From positions 22,932 to 86,931 of the forward strand of contig CAYSYM010000008.1 in assembly GCA_964435115.1 (NCBI GenBank): DNA of 64,000 bases, written 5' to 3'. The DNA comes from CAYSYM01 sp964435115. Lineage in GTDB: Bacteria; Chloroflexota; UBA6077; CF-72. The translations under genes were made by a program, and so were the position numbers. A model generated the notes under the pieces. It saw only the letters and a list, made by a program, of their open reading frames with translations, did no database searches and was not told the origin of the DNA. Shown here in pieces: positions 42,611-54,657 of this stretch (its first letter is position 1; each line of letters opens with the position of its first letter).

Positions 42611-43623
42611 CACGCTCTCCCCCACCGCAGCGCCGTCGCCGCCCAGGAGTAGCCCGTCCCAGCGGCGAGCAGCACCACGAGGTCGCCGTCCTTCAGCCGC
42701 CCCTGCTCGCGCGCCCGGTGGAGGCCCACCAGCGGATCCAGGGCCGACATGTGCCCGTAGTCGGAGAGGTAGACCGCCTGCTCCTCGCGCACCTCCAGCC
42801 CGGCCAGCACGTCGCGGAAGAGCGAGCGCTTGGTGTGGATCGGCAGCAGCAGCGCGATGTCGGCGACCCGGTAGCCGCTCCGCTCCACCGCTTCGCGGGC
42901 CACGTAGACGAAGCGCTTGGCGGAGACCGGGTCCAGCAGCGCTTTCATCCGCGCCGGGTCGCGCACGTCCAGGAAGTGGCGGCGGCGGCCCACGCTCTCC
43001 GCGCTGGCGGGCTCGCGCGAGCCGCCGGCCGGGACCATCACGTCGTCCGCAAAGCGGCCGTCGGTGAAGCCGACGGTCTCCAGCACGTGGTTCTCCGGGT
43101 GGTCGCGGCGCAGCAGCGCGGCCGCCCCGCCGGCGCCGAAGTTGAACATGAAGCGCGCGCGCTGGTTCGTGTAGTCGATCAGCTCGTGCTCGCGTGCCCC
43201 GCCGGCGAGCAGCACCTGGCTGATGGCGGGGTTAGCGGCGATCAGGCCCTTGGCGACCTGCAGCGCGATCGGACAGCCCGCGCTCACCCCCTGGATGTCG
43301 AAGGCCAGGCTGCCCGCCGCCGCGGAGCCGAGGAGCTGCTGGACCTTGGGCGCGGCGCTCCAGACGGGGAAGTCACGGTGCGGACTGCCCATGTAGAGGA
43401 GCGCGTCCGGCGGATCGCCCGGCTGCCGCGCGAGGATCGGCGCGGCGGCCTTCGCTGCCAGGTCGGACACGTGCTCGTCGGGCGCCGCGAGGTGCTTGCC
43501 CCGCAGCCCGAACTTGTCGCGCACCACCTCCACCGGGATGCCGGCCAGCGCGGCGATCTCCTCGGCGGGCTGGAAGCGCGCCGGCGTGTAGGCCTGCACG
43601 TCGACCAGGCCAACGACGGTCAC
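42610..43623 (-). CDS. KAS III-like (FabH-type) thiolase-fold condensing enzyme
   Basis: 337 aa from GTG 43623, GTGA overlap with the tetR-like stop. Thiolase fold with nucleophile Cys117 in IQGVSAGCPIALQVAKG, RFMFNFGAGGAAALLRRD, His263 in LLLPIHTKRSLFR (FabH HQAN position) and DYGHMSALDPL (about residues 288-298), where FabH has Asn (YGNTSAA) and this protein has His291. So the Cys-His pair is kept but the Asn is changed. Family members condense acyl-CoA with malonyl-ACP/CoA or a second acyl-CoA. Coupling with an acyl-CoA ligase suggests it extends or joins activated acids. It is not confidently fabH. Confidence 0.82.
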   Translation of the reverse strand: MTVVGLVDVQAYTPARFQPAEEIAALAGIPVEVVRDKFGLRGKHLAAPDEHVSDLAAKAAAPILARQPGDPPDALLYMGSPHRDFPVWSAAPKVQQLLGSAAAGSLAFDIQGVSAGCPIALQVAKGLIAANPAISQVLLAGGAREHELIDYTNQRARFMFNFGAGGAAALLRRDHPENHVLETVGFTDGRFADDVMVPAGGSREPASAESVGRRRHFLDVRDPARMKALLDPVSAKRFVYVAREAVERSGYRVADIALLLPIHTKRSLFRDVLAGLEVREEQAVYLSDYGHMSALDPLVGLHRAREQGRLKDGDLVVLLAAGTGYSWAATALRWGRA

Positions 43624-44357
43624 CGGCGCCCCTCGCGCTCGCCCGAGCGCAAGCCCGCCTCGAGGAAGGCGCGGATGGTCGCGCGCACCTCCTTGCGCGG
43701 CAGGCGGCCCTCCCACAGCACCCAGCGCATGCCCAGCCCCTCGGCCATCGCCATCAGCGCGTAGGCCAGCGTCTCGGGGTCCAGGTCGGACCGGACCTGC
43801 CCGGCGGCCTGCGCTTCCCGCAGCCCGCGCACGTACCCCTGGGCCAGCGTCTGGTAATGCCAGCGGTAGAGCGTCTCGTCGACGAACTCGGCCTGGCGAA
43901 TGACGCGGTACAGGTTGCGGTGGCGGCGCACGAAGCGGAAGAAGGTCTCGAAGCCCGCCACCTCCTTCTCCAGGCGGTCGTCCAGCCGAGCGACCACCGC
44001 CTGGATCGCCGCTCGCAGCCGGTGGTTGAGCGTCCGTACCAGCTCGTCGAACGCGGCTTTCTTGTCGGGGAAGTACACGTAGAAGGTCCCCAGTGCCACG
44101 TTCGCCCGCTGGGTAATGTCGACGATCGTGGCCGTGTGGTAGCCGCGCTCGCCGAAGACCGCTTCGGCCGCGTCAAGCAAGGCCTGGCGGGTGCGCATGC
44201 CGCGCGGCGTCGGGGGCCGCGGGCGGGCGACGGCAGCGGCCTCGGAGACGCCCGTCGCCGGCGGCGCCGACGGGCCCGCCCGGGGAACAGCAGCGCCCGC
44301 GCGCGTGGCGCTCACCGCCACTCCCGGGGGAGCGGCCGGAGAGGCCTGCGAAGCCAC
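43620..44357 (-). CDS. TetR/AcrR family transcriptional regulator
   Basis: 245 aa from GTG 44357. The HTH is RQALLDAAEAVFGERGYHTA...VDITQRANVALGTFYVYFPDK; homology begins only near residue 50, after an Ala/Pro-rich stretch, so a start at ATG 44198 (MRTRQ) is a strong alternative. The C-terminal ligand domain (FRFVRRHRNLYRVIRQAEFV) resembles TetR proteins of fatty-acid genes. It heads an operon with the condensing enzyme and acyl-CoA ligase. The promoter and 20-nt palindrome at 44518-44553 upstream strongly suggest autorepression relieved by an acyl-CoA ligand. Confidence 0.88.
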   Translation of the reverse strand: MASQASPAAPPGVAVSATRAGAAVPRAGPSAPPATGVSEAAAVARPRPPTPRGMRTRQALLDAAEAVFGERGYHTATIVDITQRANVALGTFYVYFPDKKAAFDELVRTLNHRLRAAIQAVVARLDDRLEKEVAGFETFFRFVRRHRNLYRVIRQAEFVDETLYRWHYQTLAQGYVRGLREAQAAGQVRSDLDPETLAYALMAMAEGLGMRWVLWEGRLPRKEVRATIRAFLEAGLRSGEREGRR

Positions 44358-44517
44358 GCTGGCCGCGCGACGCGCGGGCCGTGGCCGCCCGCCGGGATCA
44401 CTCCCGCGCGGAAGCCGCCATCCGGCGCCCGGTCCGCCCGTAGCCCGTGCCGCGCCTGCGCCACTGTCGCCACACCCCCCTGCCTGGTGGGTCTCGGAGC
44501 GCGCCCCCGAGAGCGTT

Positions 44518-44537
44518 ACCTGAATGCTGATTCAGGT
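44518..44537 (-). promoter_or_regulatory. Palindromic operator for the TetR-type regulator
   Basis: ACCTGAAT at 44518-44525 and ATTCAGGT at 44530-44537 are exact reverse complements around a 4-nt centre. It lies immediately downstream of the predicted -10 box, covering about +4 to +23, the position of a repressor site. The arm TGAAT resembles sites of fatty-acid-linked TetR repressors such as Bacillus FadR (TGAATGA...TCATTCA). Confidence 0.7.
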
Positions 44538-44547
44538 TTCAGTGCGC

Positions 44548-44581
44548 ATTGTACTCCGCCGCGCGGCGAATGCAAGGGGGG
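44548..44581 (-). promoter_or_regulatory. Sigma-70-like promoter of the tetR-condensing enzyme-ligase operon
   Basis: On the minus strand TACAAT (44548-44553) is preceded after a 16-nt spacer by TTGCAT (44570-44575). This is the best -35/-10 pair I found in the window. The start point would be near 44541, just before the palindromic operator, leaving a leader of about 185 nt if translation starts at 44357. The -35 side reaches almost to the stop of the hybrid kinase gene. Confidence 0.6.
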
Positions 44582-48544
<3,963 letters not shown>

Positions 48545-48576
48545 TCAATCAGGCGGAGCCGTTCGGCCGGGCCGCG

Positions 48577-48810
48577 TCAATACCAGAAGTCGAGGGTCCC
48601 CGCCGAGCCGCCGACCGCCGCGCCCGTCACGAGCGCGCTGAGACCGGCGGCGACGGCCTGCCGCGCGACTCCTTTCAAGCCCAGCCGATCCGCAACCGCC
48701 TGCGGGCTCTGGTGCGCGAGCGCGCGGAGCTCGGGACGCGCCTGGACCTGGCGCATCGCGTCGACGATGGCCCGCGCGTCATCGGTACTGCTGGGCTGGT
48801 TGTGGTCCAT
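48577..48810 (-). CDS. Small protein, 77 aa, leader-like helix plus Gly-Gly and aromatic tail (possible peptide precursor)
   Basis: ATG 48810 with GGGAGGTCCC directly upstream; the GTG at 48822 lies in the ribosome-binding site. The protein has a polar start (MDHNQPSSTDDARAIVDAMR), an amphipathic helix with PELRALAHQSPQAVADRLGL (about residues 29-48, a pattern like NHLP/Nif11-type RiPP leaders), an Ala-rich helix SALVTGAAVGG ending in Gly-Gly (about 58-68) and the tail SAGTLDFWY. Such a layout (leader, GG, short aromatic core) is seen in exported or modified peptides. No peptidase-transporter, YcaO, radical SAM or lanthionine enzyme is in the window, so the RiPP idea is inference. It lies between cheB and the membrane hybrid kinase on one mRNA. 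Confidence 0.65.
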   Translation of the reverse strand: MDHNQPSSTDDARAIVDAMRQVQARPELRALAHQSPQAVADRLGLKGVARQAVAAGLSALVTGAAVGGSAGTLDFWY

Positions 48811-48831
48811 GGGACCTCCCACCTCGGTGCC

Positions 48832-50001
48832 TCACCGGACCCGTGTCCAGTATCGGCTGAACGTCCGCCCCGCTCCGCCGCCCGCGTGACGCGCGGACCT
48901 GGCCAGCGTTTCCACGATCGCCGGGGCGACGGCGTGGAGCGGCACGACGCGGCTCGCCGCGCCACGCGCGACGACCGCCCGGGGCATCCCCCACACGACG
49001 CAGGTCGACTCGTCCTCCGCGATCACGTAGCCGCCACGCGCCCGTACGGCCGCCGCGCCCGCCGCGCCATCCTCGCCGATCCCCGTCAGCACCGCGGCCA
49101 CGATGCCCGGGCCGAAGACCTCGGCGGCCGAGAGGAAGGTCACGTCGACAGAGGGGCGCACGCGATTGACCTTAGGACCGCGGTCGAGGTGCACGACGCC
49201 GCCGGGGCGGAGGCGGAGGTGCTGGTCGCCCGGGGCGAGCAGCAGCGTGCCGGACTCGACCCGGTCGCCGTCGACGGCCTCGCGCACCGTCAGGCTGGCC
49301 ACGGTCCCGAGCCTGGCGGCCAGCCAGGGGCTCAGCCAGGCCGGCATGTGCTGGACCACGACGTAGCCGACGCCTGGCAGGCAGGGCAAGCCGGCCACGA
49401 CGACCGGCAGGGCGCTGGGGCCGCCGGTCGAGGCGCCGATCAGCACCAGACGCTCGCACGGCCGGCCCGGGCCGGGCTGACCGGCGCGAGGCGGCGGCGG
49501 GCCAGGCGCGCGGGTCGGCTGTATGCGGGCCCGCGCCGCGATGCGGATCTTCTGGACGAGCTCCTCGGCGACCCGGTCCAAGTCGAGGGAGATGGGCCCA
49601 CTCGGCTTCGCCACGACGTCGACGGCGCCCAGCATGAGCGCCCGCACGGTCGCGTCGGCGCCGGCGCTGGTGAGGTAGGAGACCATCACCACCGGCCGTG
49701 GCGAGACCTCCATGAGCGTCTGCAAGACGCTCAGGCCGTCCACGCCCGGCATGTGGACGTCGAGGGTCACCACGTCCGGCTCGAGCTCCGCGACCTTGCG
49801 GAGCGCCTCGGCTCCGTCGTGCGCCAGACCCACGACGGCCAGGTCCGGCTCGGCGTTCACGATCTCCGCCATGACCCGACGCATCAGCGCCGAGTCGTCC
49901 ACCAGCAGGACGCGGATCGGCGGCCGCTGGGTGGGGGAGGGAGGCCCGTCACACGGGGGGAGCACGGAGGCACAGGGAGCCGACGTGCGGCTCCCCGTCA
50001 A
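48832..50001 (-). CDS. cheB: Chemotaxis protein-glutamate methylesterase CheB
   Basis: 389 aa from TTG 50001, 1 nt outside the stop of the HD-GYP gene; homology begins near RVLLVDDSALMRRV, so a later start is possible. Receiver domain with Asp in VTLDVHMPGVDG (about residue 78), Pro-rich linker (~145-170), and methylesterase domain with Ser in IGASTGGPSAL (~188), His in VVQHMPAWLS (~214) and Asp in TGIGEDGAAG (~307), the catalytic triad. It removes methyl groups from chemoreceptors and deamidates them when phosphorylated. No CheR, CheA or CheW is in the window; the divergent chemoreceptor at 54658 is a candidate substrate, or the enzyme works outside motility. Confidence 0.92.
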   Translation of the reverse strand: MTGSRTSAPCASVLPPCDGPPSPTQRPPIRVLLVDDSALMRRVMAEIVNAEPDLAVVGLAHDGAEALRKVAELEPDVVTLDVHMPGVDGLSVLQTLMEVSPRPVVMVSYLTSAGADATVRALMLGAVDVVAKPSGPISLDLDRVAEELVQKIRIAARARIQPTRAPGPPPPRAGQPGPGRPCERLVLIGASTGGPSALPVVVAGLPCLPGVGYVVVQHMPAWLSPWLAARLGTVASLTVREAVDGDRVESGTLLLAPGDQHLRLRPGGVVHLDRGPKVNRVRPSVDVTFLSAAEVFGPGIVAAVLTGIGEDGAAGAAAVRARGGYVIAEDESTCVVWGMPRAVVARGAASRVVPLHAVAPAIVETLARSARHAGGGAGRTFSRYWTRVR

Positions 50002-51216
50002 TCATCGGCTCGGGGGCGTTGTCTGCTGAGCCCCAGCGGCTCGCCCGGCGAGCCGCTGCGCCGCCGTGGCCGGCTCTGGCGCTGGCGGCTCCCCGGGGGC
50101 CGCCCCGCCGGCCTCTTCCCAGCGCACCGGCCGCCCGTCCACTTCGTCGTCCAGCACGCTGACCAGGTGCGGGTCGAACGCGCCGGAGAACCGCTGCTCG
50201 CGCCGCCACCTGGACGCCGTGCGCCCCTCGCGACCCACCGCGTCCAGGTACCCGTCGGCGAGGGCGATCACCTGCGCCGGGAGCGGGATGGCCGCTCCGG
50301 CGAGGCGGTCTGGATAGCCCCGACCGTCCCACCGCTCGTGGTGGTGGCGGATCCAGGTGGCCATCTCGGCGAGGTGCTCCACACCGCTCAGCATGGCCTG
50401 GGCGATGACCGGGTGTCGCTCGTACTGCAGCCGCCCGGCGGCGGAGAGCTCGGCCGTCGCGCTCCGCAGGAGCCCATCGGGCAAGCCCACCAGGCCGATG
50501 TCGTGCACCAGCGCCGCCACCTGCACGCGCGACACATCGGCGGCGGCGAGGCCGGCGCGTTCGGCGAGCCTGCCCGCGAGACGCGCCGTCTCGCGGCAGT
50601 GGACCGCGCGCTGGGGCAGCCGTTGCTCCAGGACGTTCAACAGCAGGCGCACCGTGTCCAGCAGCCCGCGCTGCAGCGAGGCGTTGGCCCGTTCCAGCTC
50701 CGAGGTCCGCTCCGCCACCAGGGCTTCGAGTCTGCCGTTCCACTGCTCGAGACGAGCCGCTTGCTCGTCGGCGAGCGTCCTGAGGCGGCGGTTCTCGGCC
50801 ACGATGCGCGCCTGCTCGAAGGCCTGGGCGATCGCGTGCCGGAACTCGTCCGGCTGCCACGGCTTCGTGTACAGACGGGAGAGCTGGCCTTCGTTCACGG
50901 CGCGGGCGGCGGCGGCCATGTCGGCGTTCCCCGTCAGCAACATGCGCGTGATGTCGGGCCACCGCAGGCGGGCGGCGCGCAGGACCTCCGCCCCGTTCAT
51001 GCCGGGCATGGTGTAGTCGGTGATGAGGACGCCCACGGACGGCCCGTGCGTCTCGAGCAGGGCGAGCGCCTCCTCGCCACCGGCAGCGGTGAGCACGCGG
51101 ATCCCATGCGGCCGGAGGAGACGGGTGAGTGCGGAGAGCACCGCGGGCTCGTCGTCGACCACCAGGACGGTTGGCGGGCCCGGCTCGGGCAGTGGATCCA
51201 CCGGCTCGACGTTCAC
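50002..51216 (-). CDS. Response regulator with HD-GYP domain (c-di-GMP phosphodiesterase type)
   Basis: 404 aa from GTG 51216 (GTGA overlap with the GAF kinase gene); the frame open to 51429 is not homologous. Receiver with Asp in VLITDYTMPGMNG (about residue 64) and Lys in RLYTKPW; a coiled-coil linker (ENRRLRTLADEQAARLEQWN, ~150-205); HD-GYP domain with His-Asp in ALVHDIGLVGLP (~236), HHHERWDGRGYPDRL (~293-307). Such proteins hydrolyse c-di-GMP when the metal ligands are intact; those I can see are. A Pro-rich tail ends the protein. Closest architecture is RpfG-like regulators that respond to kinase signalling. Confidence 0.9.
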   Translation of the reverse strand: MNVEPVDPLPEPGPPTVLVVDDEPAVLSALTRLLRPHGIRVLTAAGGEEALALLETHGPSVGVLITDYTMPGMNGAEVLRAARLRWPDITRMLLTGNADMAAAARAVNEGQLSRLYTKPWQPDEFRHAIAQAFEQARIVAENRRLRTLADEQAARLEQWNGRLEALVAERTSELERANASLQRGLLDTVRLLLNVLEQRLPQRAVHCRETARLAGRLAERAGLAAADVSRVQVAALVHDIGLVGLPDGLLRSATAELSAAGRLQYERHPVIAQAMLSGVEHLAEMATWIRHHHERWDGRGYPDRLAGAAIPLPAQVIALADGYLDAVGREGRTASRWRREQRFSGAFDPHLVSVLDDEVDGRPVRWEEAGGAAPGEPPAPEPATAAQRLAGRAAGAQQTTPPSR

Positions 51217-52631
51217 TGGCGTGTCACCTCTACTTGGGGTCGGTCCAGCGGCAGACGGACGGTGACCGTGGTGCCCTGGCCAGGCGTGCTCGTGATCCTC
51301 AGCGATCCACCGTGGCGCGTGACGATGCCGTGGCACACGGAGAGTCCCAGCCCCGTACCCTGGCCGGGCGGGCGGGTGGTGAAGAACGGGTCGAGGACAC
51401 GCGGGAGGTTCTCCGGCAGGATGCCGCACCCGGTGTCGGAGACTGTGGCGACCACGTCCTGTCCGTCCGAGCTGGTGGCAACGGTGATCGTGCCCTGCCG
51501 TCCCTCCAGCGCCTCAGCGGCGTTGAGCAGGAGGTGCACGAACACCTGGGTGAGCTCCGAGGCGCGACCGGGCACCGGTGGGACTCCGGCGAACTGCCGC
51601 TCCACCTGTCCCCGGTTCTTGATCGCGTTCGCCGTCAGCACCAGGGCCGACTCGATCGCCGCCTCCACGTCCACGGACGAGGGGCGGTCGGCATCCCCCC
51701 GGGCGAAGACGGCGAGGCTGCGCACGATCCCCGCCACCCGCTCCGCGCTCCGCGTCGACTCGTCCACGAGCTGGGGCAGGTCATCGAGCAGGTACGCGAG
51801 GTCAATCGCGCGCTGGCTCGCCTCCAACGCCTCGACGACCGCTGAGGGAGCGTCGCCGCCGCGGAGCCGCCGCGTCGCATCCTGGGCAACCTGGGCCACG
51901 GCCGTGAGGCCGGCCGAGTACTGCTGGAGCACGGCCAGGTTGGAGATGATGATGCCCAGCGGCGTGTTCATCTCGTGCGCAATCCCCTGCGCGAGCTGGC
52001 CGATCGCGGTCAGCTTCTCGTTCTGGACGAGCTGCCGCTGTGCTCGTTCTAGCTGCTCGGTCTGCTCCGCGAGCTGGCGCACGATCTCCTGGCTCTCCGC
52101 CCGCAGCCACTGCTCCTCGGCGAAGGCGCGGGCGTGCGCCACGGCGGCCGCCGCCAGCTCCGCCAGCTCGGCGACGAGCGCCGCGTCCACCGGTGTGAAG
52201 GCGTACGGCTTCGTCGCACCCACGGTCACCGCGCCGAGGCGCTCTCCTCGCCACACCAGCGGTGCCGCGAGGTAGGCACGCACGCCGGAGAGTGCGTCCA
52301 GGTCCGGCCGAGCTCGGTGCGTCACGTCCAGCAGGTCAGGGAGCAGGACCAGCCGGCCTTCCCGCAGCGCCTGGCCGACGATCCCCGCCTCCGCAGGCAC
52401 GCGTTCGCCGGCGGCCGAAGCCATGGCTCCACACCCGGTCCGGATGACGAGGCGCCCCTCCTCGTCGTACAACAGGACCGCCGTGAGCTCGGCTCGCCCG
52501 AGCTGCCGGGCGGCGTCCACGATCGCGCCGAGCGTTTCGTCCAGGTCGAGGCTCGCGGCCACCATCTTGCCGACGCGGTACAGCGTGAGCGCCTGCGGCG
52601 CCGTGAGGGCGGTCTCCTCCTGATCGATCAC
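51213..52631 (-). CDS. GAF-domain sensor histidine kinase (cytoplasmic)
   Basis: 472 aa, ATG start overlapping the upstream gene stop by 4 nt. GAF domain about residues 20-175 (LTLYRVGKMVAASLDLDETL ... LAAPLVWRGERLGAVTVGA), a coiled-coil linker with ESQEIVRQLAEQTEQLERAQ, HisKA-like helix with phospho-His in AQGIAHEMNTPLGI (~219), HATPase with HLLLNAAEALEG (N box), DTGCGILPENL and GQGTGLGLSVCHGIV (~435). No membrane segment. The His box belongs to the group that typically partners with response regulators of NtrC or RpfG style; the HD-GYP regulator encoded next is the likely partner. Confidence 0.92.
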   Translation of the reverse strand: MIDQEETALTAPQALTLYRVGKMVAASLDLDETLGAIVDAARQLGRAELTAVLLYDEEGRLVIRTGCGAMASAAGERVPAEAGIVGQALREGRLVLLPDLLDVTHRARPDLDALSGVRAYLAAPLVWRGERLGAVTVGATKPYAFTPVDAALVAELAELAAAAVAHARAFAEEQWLRAESQEIVRQLAEQTEQLERAQRQLVQNEKLTAIGQLAQGIAHEMNTPLGIIISNLAVLQQYSAGLTAVAQVAQDATRRLRGGDAPSAVVEALEASQRAIDLAYLLDDLPQLVDESTRSAERVAGIVRSLAVFARGDADRPSSVDVEAAIESALVLTANAIKNRGQVERQFAGVPPVPGRASELTQVFVHLLLNAAEALEGRQGTITVATSSDGQDVVATVSDTGCGILPENLPRVLDPFFTTRPPGQGTGLGLSVCHGIVTRHGGSLRITSTPGQGTTVTVRLPLDRPQVEVTRQ

Positions 52632-54454
52632 GCCGCCTCCCGCACCGTCCGCGCGCCAAGCTGGGTCAGGACGGCCCGCAGCTCCTCGGGGCGGAAGGGC
52701 TTGGCCAGGACCGCATCCACCGGGGGCGCGACAGGCTCGGCCAGGTGAACCCCGAGCGAGCCGCTGGCCACGACCACCCGCACCTCAGGCCAGCGCTGGC
52801 GCACCTGGGCCACCAGCTCCCAGCCGTTCATCGTCCCCCCCAGCGACAGGTCGGAGAGCACGACGTCGAATGGCTGGCGGCTCAACCAGGCGAGCGCCTC
52901 GTCGGCGGAGGTCGCCGCCACCACAACGTGCCCATCCGGGCGGAGCACGCGCACCACGGTCCTCCCCACCAGCGGATCGTCGTCCACGGCCAGGATGCGC
53001 AGCGGAGCGGGCCCCGTCTGGTGCGCCCCGTCGCGCGGGGCGAGTCTCGCGGGCCCAGGCTTGGACTCCGCCGGCGCCGCGCTGCGCCCGGCCAGCGGCA
53101 GGGTGAACCAGAAACGCGCGCCCCTGCCCAGGCCCTCCGAGTCGACGCCAACGCGCCCGCCGTGCGCCTCGACGAGCTCCTTGACGATCGCCAGGCCGAG
53201 GCCCGTCCCATGGATGCCGCGCCGGTCGTCGTCCTCGACGCGGTAGAACTTCGCGAAGATCCGCGGCAGGGCTGCGGCAGGAATCCCCAGGCCCTGGTCG
53301 GCGACGGCGACCTCCACCGCGTCGCCGGCATGTCGGGCTGAAAGCCTCACTTCGCCACCCGCCGGCGTGTACTTGCGCGCGTTGGAGATCAGGTTCGCCA
53401 GCACCTGCTGCACGCGATCCGGATCGGCGAGGACCGGCGGCAACGACTCGGGCACGGCCAGGACGAACGGGTGGCTGGCGCTCGGACCCGCGGACGCGAC
53501 CGCCTGGTCCAGGAGGCCGCGTACCTCCACCCGCCGCGGCACGACCGAGACGTGGCCGCGCTCGAGCCGCTGGATCTCCAGGAAGTCACGAATGATCGCC
53601 GTCAGCCGCCTCCCTTCTTCGACCATCAGGGCGAGCATCTCGCGGCGCTCGGCGTCCGGGTACGCGCGGGTCGCCAGGAGCTCCGCGTACCCCACCAGGC
53701 TGGTCGCGGGCGACGCCAGCTCGTGGGTCACCATGGAGGCCAGCTCGTCCTTGGCGCGCATCAGGCTACGCTCCGCTTCCGCCTCGCGCAGCGCCTGCTC
53801 TGCCACCAGGAGAGCGGCTGCCCGCCGCGCTCGCTCGAATCCCCACAGCAACAGCCCCGTCGTCGCGGTGGCGACGACCAGCATCGCCACCGAGCCCACG
53901 TCGGCAAACGAGTGGGCCCACCGGGACCGGTCGGCGATCGCGCGCGCCGCCGTCTCCACGACCGCACGGAGCTGGCGGTAGGCAGGATCCACGCGCGCGC
54001 CGTCGAGCGCGCGCGCCTCGGCAAGCCGCCCGGCGCCAAGCAGGTGGAACGCCTCTTCGACAGCCGCCACGTAGTCAGCCAGCGGTGCGCGCACCTCCAC
54101 CGAGACGCCGCTGTCAGCCGCCAGGGCGTCGAAGGCGTCGATTGCCTCCGCCAGCTGGCGACCAGCCTGCGCGACCTCGGGCTCCAGCGAGGCGGAGAGA
54201 CCCCCCTCGGCAACTGCCTGCCATTCGAGCGCATTCATCCGGTCGGTGAGCGCCCGGACGCGCGCCAGGTAGAGCTCCGCCTGGTTGCCGTGGTCGGCGT
54301 AATGCTGGAGCACGACGCCCCCCGCTGCCGCCAGCACGGTGACCACGGCCGTCGCCAGGATCACCCACCACAAGGAGAAACGCTCGCCGGCGATGCGCGC
54401 CCAACCGCCTCGTGCCCTTCGACCCCGCGTGGTCGAACCGCTTGCAGCCTGCAT
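52628..54454 (-). CDS. Membrane sensor histidine kinase with C-terminal receiver
   Basis: 608 aa from ATG 54454; starts upstream (54658) would reach into the divergent chemoreceptor leader. Basic N-terminus, TM1 (WWVILATAVVTVLAAAGGVV, about residues 29-48), a ~130-residue external helical sensor, TM2 (SVAMLVVATATTGLLLWGF, ~180-200), coiled coil, HisKA with His in SMVTHELASPATSLVGY (~241), HATPase (LISNARKYTP, ADQGLGIPAAAL, GIHGTGLGLAIVKEL) and a receiver with Asp in VVLSDLSLGG (~531). First gene of the six-gene sensory operon. The TGA overlaps the next ATG. Divergent from the chemoreceptor with a 203-nt gap in which I see no clear promoter. Confidence 0.92.
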   Translation of the reverse strand: MQAASGSTTRGRRARGGWARIAGERFSLWWVILATAVVTVLAAAGGVVLQHYADHGNQAELYLARVRALTDRMNALEWQAVAEGGLSASLEPEVAQAGRQLAEAIDAFDALAADSGVSVEVRAPLADYVAAVEEAFHLLGAGRLAEARALDGARVDPAYRQLRAVVETAARAIADRSRWAHSFADVGSVAMLVVATATTGLLLWGFERARRAAALLVAEQALREAEAERSLMRAKDELASMVTHELASPATSLVGYAELLATRAYPDAERREMLALMVEEGRRLTAIIRDFLEIQRLERGHVSVVPRRVEVRGLLDQAVASAGPSASHPFVLAVPESLPPVLADPDRVQQVLANLISNARKYTPAGGEVRLSARHAGDAVEVAVADQGLGIPAAALPRIFAKFYRVEDDDRRGIHGTGLGLAIVKELVEAHGGRVGVDSEGLGRGARFWFTLPLAGRSAAPAESKPGPARLAPRDGAHQTGPAPLRILAVDDDPLVGRTVVRVLRPDGHVVVAATSADEALAWLSRQPFDVVLSDLSLGGTMNGWELVAQVRQRWPEVRVVVASGSLGVHLAEPVAPPVDAVLAKPFRPEELRAVLTQLGARTVREAA

Positions 54455-54657
54455 CTGATGCCAACTATCGGCACGCGCGAGGCGCTCCTTACAGCGGCCG
54501 CCTGGCCGAAGCGGCATCGGCCGGATGGCCCTCATGGGCGCGGCCTGGCCGGCCGATCCTCTGGCTGACGGCGCGCGTGCCCCCACCCGGGCGACGCCCC
54601 GACTGAGACGCCGCCGGCGCGGCCGCGCCGGGGAAGCCACCTGGCAGGGAGAGACCA

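Noticed and set aside
48832..50001. CheB plus chemoreceptor as a full chemotaxis locus
   Set aside because: No CheA, CheW, CheR or CheY-only gene is present in the window, and the operon partners are kinases and an HD-GYP regulator.
48712..52275. 1187-codon open frame on the plus strand
   Set aside because: It mirrors cheB, the HD-GYP gene and the GAF kinase, whose motifs are intact on the minus strand. The product shows no recognisable fold.
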